Shown here piece after piece: positions 59,575 to 64,000 of a stretch of DNA of 64,000 nt. Source of the DNA: Vigna angularis (taxonomy: Eukaryota > Streptophyta > Magnoliopsida > Fabales > Fabaceae); contig NC_068980.1 of NCBI RefSeq assembly GCF_016808095.1, forward strand, positions 13,705,388 through 13,769,387, in the 5' to 3' direction. Every line of letters begins with the position of its first letter. Position 1 is the stretch's first letter. Below the pieces are notes generated by a model. It ran no database searches. It was not told the DNA's origin and saw nothing but the letters and a program-made list of their open reading frames with translations. Position numbers and translations under genes: made by a program.

Positions 59575-59700
59575 AAAGTGTCATGTGAATAAAGAAAAAT
59601 TGTCCCTTTAGTACTATTTACCAAGAAGTTGCAAATAAAACGTCTTTTTCGGTTAGTCCAACCATCAGCCATAATTGTACATCCAGTTCTCTTCCACATC
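59575..59700 (-). pseudogene. hAT transposase (DUF659) remnant
   Basis: The minus strand reads KRTGCTIMADGWTNRKRRFI then CNFLVNSTKGTIFL. This matches the DUF659 core of plant hAT transposase-like proteins (consensus GCTIMSDGWTDRK...INFLVNSPKGT). Only about 40 codons survive. The + strand ORF at 59629-59814 is its shadow. Confidence 0.75.
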
Positions 59701-59767
59701 ACACTCATAAAAGTCAAATGTCTAAAGCATATCACACATAACCTTCATGCCTTAGCCCTTATGGCTC

Positions 59768-59898
59768 ATTTATCTACAAAAAGACATTTAATTCTACCTT
59801 CGAAGGACATGTGAACTAAGTAGAATTTGTCCTCCTAATTTATCTACAAAAAGGCATTTGATTCTACCTTCGAAGGAGATGTGTACTAAGTAGAATCT
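59768..59898. repeat. Two tandem 71-bp units
   Basis: TTTATCTACAAAAAGACATTT and the following bases to GTAGAATT recur 71 bp later with five or six changes. They follow the hAT transposase remnant. Confidence 0.85.
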
Positions 59899-59899
59899 G

Positions 59900-61700
59900 A
59901 GACTTTGCACCTACCATCACTCACTCACTCTTGCCTTTCAAGAGTTATAACTATATCATGGTCATGCCATATCCTGACCAAAGTGTATAACATGGTAAAT
60001 TCCATATCTACAAGATTTGATCTCTTATAAAGCTCTAGATAAGAACATTCTTCAACTCTCATAATTAAGTATATTCCTCTATATAAGTCCAATACTAATA
60101 AAATTAAGATAATCTCATTATGGACTCTATCGTCAATACACTTCTCACATCACTTCACACTAGTATTCCCACCCTAGGAATCAATACATTCACATTCCAC
60201 ATAATTCATGCCAAGCAACACCACACAATACATGAATTTAAGACTAGTTTTACAAGGTTATAATACATATTTTCACTTAGTAAATGTATATCGTGCTTAG
60301 CAAGTCCATACTCACTAAGACTCTCCTAGTGACTACATCGCTTACCCAACAAAAATATATCCCTTGAGCTCTATGTTTTTCACATAAAATTTTCGCTTAG
60401 CATAGTGTATGGTCGCCAACAATGGAGCAATGGAACTAATTTCCTTAAAAAAATTTCCCAATGAAAACTCTTCTCACCCAACGATAAAACACACTCCTAC
60501 AAATCTAGTTCTCATAGGATGTTGTAACTATCTACACAAACCTCAAATTACATATCTAAGCATACCATAACGATCACAATTAAACATATATTTACTTTGA
60601 GCTATTTTGAGTCACAAGCACAAGTCCTAGAACCATGTGTACCTCAAAATGCTATACTAACACCAAAATAGAGCAAAAAGTGAACTTGGTTTAAAACTCT
60701 GATATGTCAGAAAGGTAAATCTCGCTGTCGTGAATCCATTAGTGATCTTTGTCCTAAAATAGATAAGAGACGAGCTCAGAAAGTTAGAGAGAAAGAAATA
60801 GAAAAAGTTTCTAAAGTGATGATGATTTTTATAAAATAAAACTCGATTAACATAAAATCAATTTATTGTTGAACCTTTTAGAAATAAAATAATCGAATGT
60901 CATCATTAAAACCACTACTACTCTTAAACCATTTTCTAAATCATACACTTTGTTTAATTAACAAATTAAAGAGAATACAAATAGATTAGGATAAGTACAA
61001 AAATTGTAATCTTAGATTTTGATCAATTCCATTTAACTTTCGAACAAAATTTACTTAGTTTTGTCCATTTCATAAGATAACGAGTTAGTTTATTTTATAA
61101 AATAGAAATTATATTATAAATAAAATTAATTATAATAATATTACATAAACTTAAATTTTTTTTGTTTGTTTTACTTTTTACATTTTTAAAGTAGAATATG
61201 TAATATTCTTAAAAAACAAAATAAAACATATAACCTAACATAATAAAGAATCGTTATTAAAATATAATATTTTATAATACAATTTTAACATACACAACAA
61301 TATATACCCATACAAATATTTACAAAGACAAGTTAAAATAAGATCTTCATTCTCATCCAAATGTTGTTTTTGCACATATACCTATATGCTCTCTTATACA
61401 TGGTACAATCACCGCAACTCACAATACAACAAATGTAATGGTAAGCTATTGAAAATTAGACAGTGATATAAAAGGAACCACTTCATTAGCCATTCATAAA
61501 TAATCATATAAATCACACATGGATCTAATACATTAATAATATTCAACAAGTATAATATCATAATATGTCTTTCGAAAGACTCATATTAAGTATATCATAC
61601 TAGATATTAACACTTGATCAAATAGTCAAAACTTATATTTACAAGTGAAATCTAAGAAAAATTATTAAAATGAGTTCATTGCAACCTAAGTTATACATTT
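59900..61700. other. AT-rich DNA of unknown origin
   Basis: No gene recognised. Parts (59900-60830) look like decayed repeat sequence, but I could not assign a family. Confidence 0.4.
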
Positions 61701-63180
61701 ACACATATCACAGTGTGCAATAAGTTTCTTTTCAGCTTCTCACTACCTGATATCTTAATTTGTGTGATAGATTATATGGGTATTTATAGACTGAGATTAT
61801 TATAGAAAATGTTAGTCACAACTTATGTAAAATGTTCTAGATTTTTATTTATGTAGAATGCTCTTGGTTTTTTTTCCTATCTTAGGCGTTTCTACAATAT
61901 TATAGAATTTGTATTGTATTATAATACTTTCATATTAAGATTTTCTATATTCTTTTAGAATTTTCATTACACTTTAAATCATTTGTAAAACAAGGAGATC
62001 TCTATTACAAAATAAATGTTAATGCTTAATACACAAATGAAACAATAATTCACACATCATATCAAATATGTGACCACATATTCATACAAGTTTCATAATT
62101 CTTAATAACAATTTCCATCCAACATAATTCTCTTAAGAAAAATCATAAATCAATTAAATATACAAACTAATATTCATTTTACATTTATAATATACATTCA
62201 AATACAACTCCTCGAATAGGCAAGAATAAAAAAAAGAAATAAAATAAAAACAAAAAACAATTTCTTAGCTTGAGCAAAAATATGCTCACTGTAGAGCTAA
62301 GGATTAAACTGTACTGTTATTTCCACTTAAGCTAAAATATAGTAAAAAATAAGATTATCTTTAGCTTTATTTTCACTTGAGTAAACAATCTTTGTTCTAT
62401 TTTCGCTTAAGTGAAAATCCCTTACTTGAACAACAATATTAGAAATATCAATTTCAATAATGAAATCAACAATTTCAAAGATATTTTCAAAAACACTTTA
62501 ATAATACAACTTCTAAATATTTGAAATGATCCATCCAAATGATTTGTCCAAAACATCGCCAATGACAATATCCAATTCATAATATTTTAAATAATCATTT
62601 ATCAAACCAAACCCAACAAATCTCAAGTTTAAGCATTTTAAACAAATTTTCAACCAAGATTTAGAAATTAAGTCACCTTAACGTCCAGATCATTTATTCA
62701 TACAATTCATTCAAAATCATAAATAGTTTCTTTTACATGAAATTATTTTCTTTAGACCAATTTCCAAACCCAAACAATAAGACTATTCCAAAATTAAAAG
62801 ACGTAAAACAAATTCAAACATAATAAAATTTTAATATATGCTACACCAAGTTGGAAAGATCATTTTTATAAACTAATGTTACCAAAATTAATGACAAATC
62901 ATAATGAAAATAAGATAACAAATAATATTTAGAGTAAACAAAAACTTACTCTATTTGAAAATATGATCAAATAGAAATATTCTCTTATCTCTCAACTATT
63001 TTGAGGTGTGATTAAATTCTAAAAAAAATAAAATATAGAGAGAGAAAATTTCAAAGAAAAAATAGAAAAAAATTAAAGATAAAGTAAACAAAATTTTGAG
63101 AGTGATAAAGGATTAAGAAAATGAAGGTGAAGTAAAGGAGGAAGAGAGTACCTTATGGATCAGAATGGTTCATTAATAAT
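61700..63180 (-). repeat. Possible degenerate antisense LTR related to 18304 and 63452
   Basis: On the minus strand, CT-rich leader DNA near 63150-63000 leads to AAATAGAGTAAGTTTTT (about 62945), like AGAGCAAGTAAGTTTT in the three related LTRs. Further on are CGCTTAAG-type motifs (about 62260-62420), as near 19710. Borders are not visible. Confidence 0.3.
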
Positions 63181-63451
63181 TTGATTTACAAATTTATGTG
63201 TTTTCTTAACATGTGTCAAATCTCACCGTGCTTATTTTTTCTCTTCTTAATTTTTTTTATATTTGAGTCATTATTTAAAAGCATTTGTTTTTATAAAAAT
63301 ACTATTTGTGTAAAAGGATGTGTAAGGAAATCATGAAAAACATATGGCAAATAGTATATTAAATATAATAAATATTGACATATTTTATTTTTATTATAAT
63401 AAAACAAAAATTGCAAAATTTTAATTTTGTTTAAACTTTGTTCGTGTTTGA

Positions 63452-64000
63452 TGTAAAACCCCAAAAAATTGTGTTTTAGAAGTGGTGGTAGTATAAAAAT
63501 AGTGAGACTCGATTATTTTAATATTAAATAGTTTTATTATAAATAATTTTGTTATAAACGAGTTTCATTATTTTAAAACGTACCATCTTTCTAGAAACCA
63601 CTTTTCTAGAGTTCTCTACCTTCTCTCTTAGAGTTCTCTACCTTCTCTCTTAGAGTTCTTGATCTCAAGTCATCTATTTGACGATCAGGAGGTGCCTAAA
63701 CGACCACGACGTCAAGGCCTTCAAATCCAACCGATCAGTTTGTCGTTTAGAGCAAGTAAGTTTTCATTCCTTTTTCTTAGTATTTTCTTGATCCTTGATC
63801 ATGCAAAGAAATCTGGTTGCATGTGTCAAGTGGTTTCCTTCTTCAATTCTTGACTTCAATTAGGTCCTGAGGTTGGTTTCCTATCACCAATCGGTGAGTT
63901 GTATGTTTTTTGTAGAATGTCCTAACTATCGGGGTTCCTTTGAGGTGTGTTTTTGATTTGAGGTAAGCGAAAGCTAGTTGATTACTTTTAAATTTTATGC
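63452..64000 (+). mobile_element. LTR of the 16008/18304 family, cut by the window edge
   Basis: Starts TGTAAAACCCC, a typical chromovirus LTR start. It shares with the upstream copies, in order, AGAGCAAGTAAGTTTT (about 63743), a GATCATGCA block and TTGAGGTAAGCGAAAGCTAG (about 63958). A perfect 25-bp tandem duplication (TAGAGTTCTCTACCTTCTCTC) occurs near 63606-63655. Whether a full element follows cannot be seen. The ORF at 63659-63853 is LTR sequence. Confidence 0.7.

Overview
This is a plant nuclear window, most likely from a legume of the Phaseoleae (Vigna/Phaseolus/soybean group). Its base composition is AT-rich, its genes are spliced, and it is dense in LTR retrotransposons. The legume call is an inference: the SPA protein and several repeat families look like legume ones I recall, and I ran no database search.

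Only two intact host genes can be supported. At 6.1-10.4 kb on the + strand is a seven-exon SPA3/SPA4-type gene (about 895 residues; pseudokinase, coiled coil, WD40 propeller), a partner of COP1 in repressing light responses. At 11.9-14.0 kb on the - strand is a four-exon GT14 glycosyltransferase gene (about 422 residues; type II membrane protein, GlcAT14-like), expected to add glucuronic acid to arabinogalactan proteins. The two genes are convergent. The first 0.9 kb is an antisense SIRE-like copia remnant, with a block of ATCGAT-centred palindromes and an ORF that runs off the left edge.

From 16 kb onward almost everything recognisable is mobile DNA. At 16.0-20.7 kb lie two related solo-type LTRs; the first has a clean CAAGC target duplication. 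At 20.9-23.4 kb are an Athila-like LTR remnant and an antisense 5' end of another gypsy element. A complete but decayed Ty1/copia element with CAACA target duplication fills 23453-29662. A 16.5 kb Ty3/gypsy Tat-type element with CTATA target duplication fills 30835-47292. It has one long gag-pol frame broken by eight in-frame stops, a 107-bp hairpin-forming tandem repeat, and an antisense ORF with its own TATA box. A younger Athila-like element (39726-46440, AACCG target duplication) is inserted into it. That element keeps gag-protease but has lost RT, RNase H and integrase, and its primer-binding site is duplicated around a tRNA-Asp-like T-arm.

At 48.8-50.3 kb is a Pack-MULE-like element with long terminal inverted repeats. 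It carries pieces of two cell-wall genes, a leucine-rich-repeat extensin-like gene and a pectin methylesterase. At 51.7-54.9 kb are two CACTA-like elements sharing GCCTCGGTT subterminal repeats; the second carries a U-box kinase (PUB) fragment. The last 9 kb is AT-rich, with hAT-like remnants and one LTR that starts at 63452 and runs off the right edge.

I found no wholly new biological system. The most unusual signals are the two-gene Pack-MULE, the tRNA read-through-like primer-binding site, the antisense ORF unit of the Tat element, and the PUB-carrying CACTA element.
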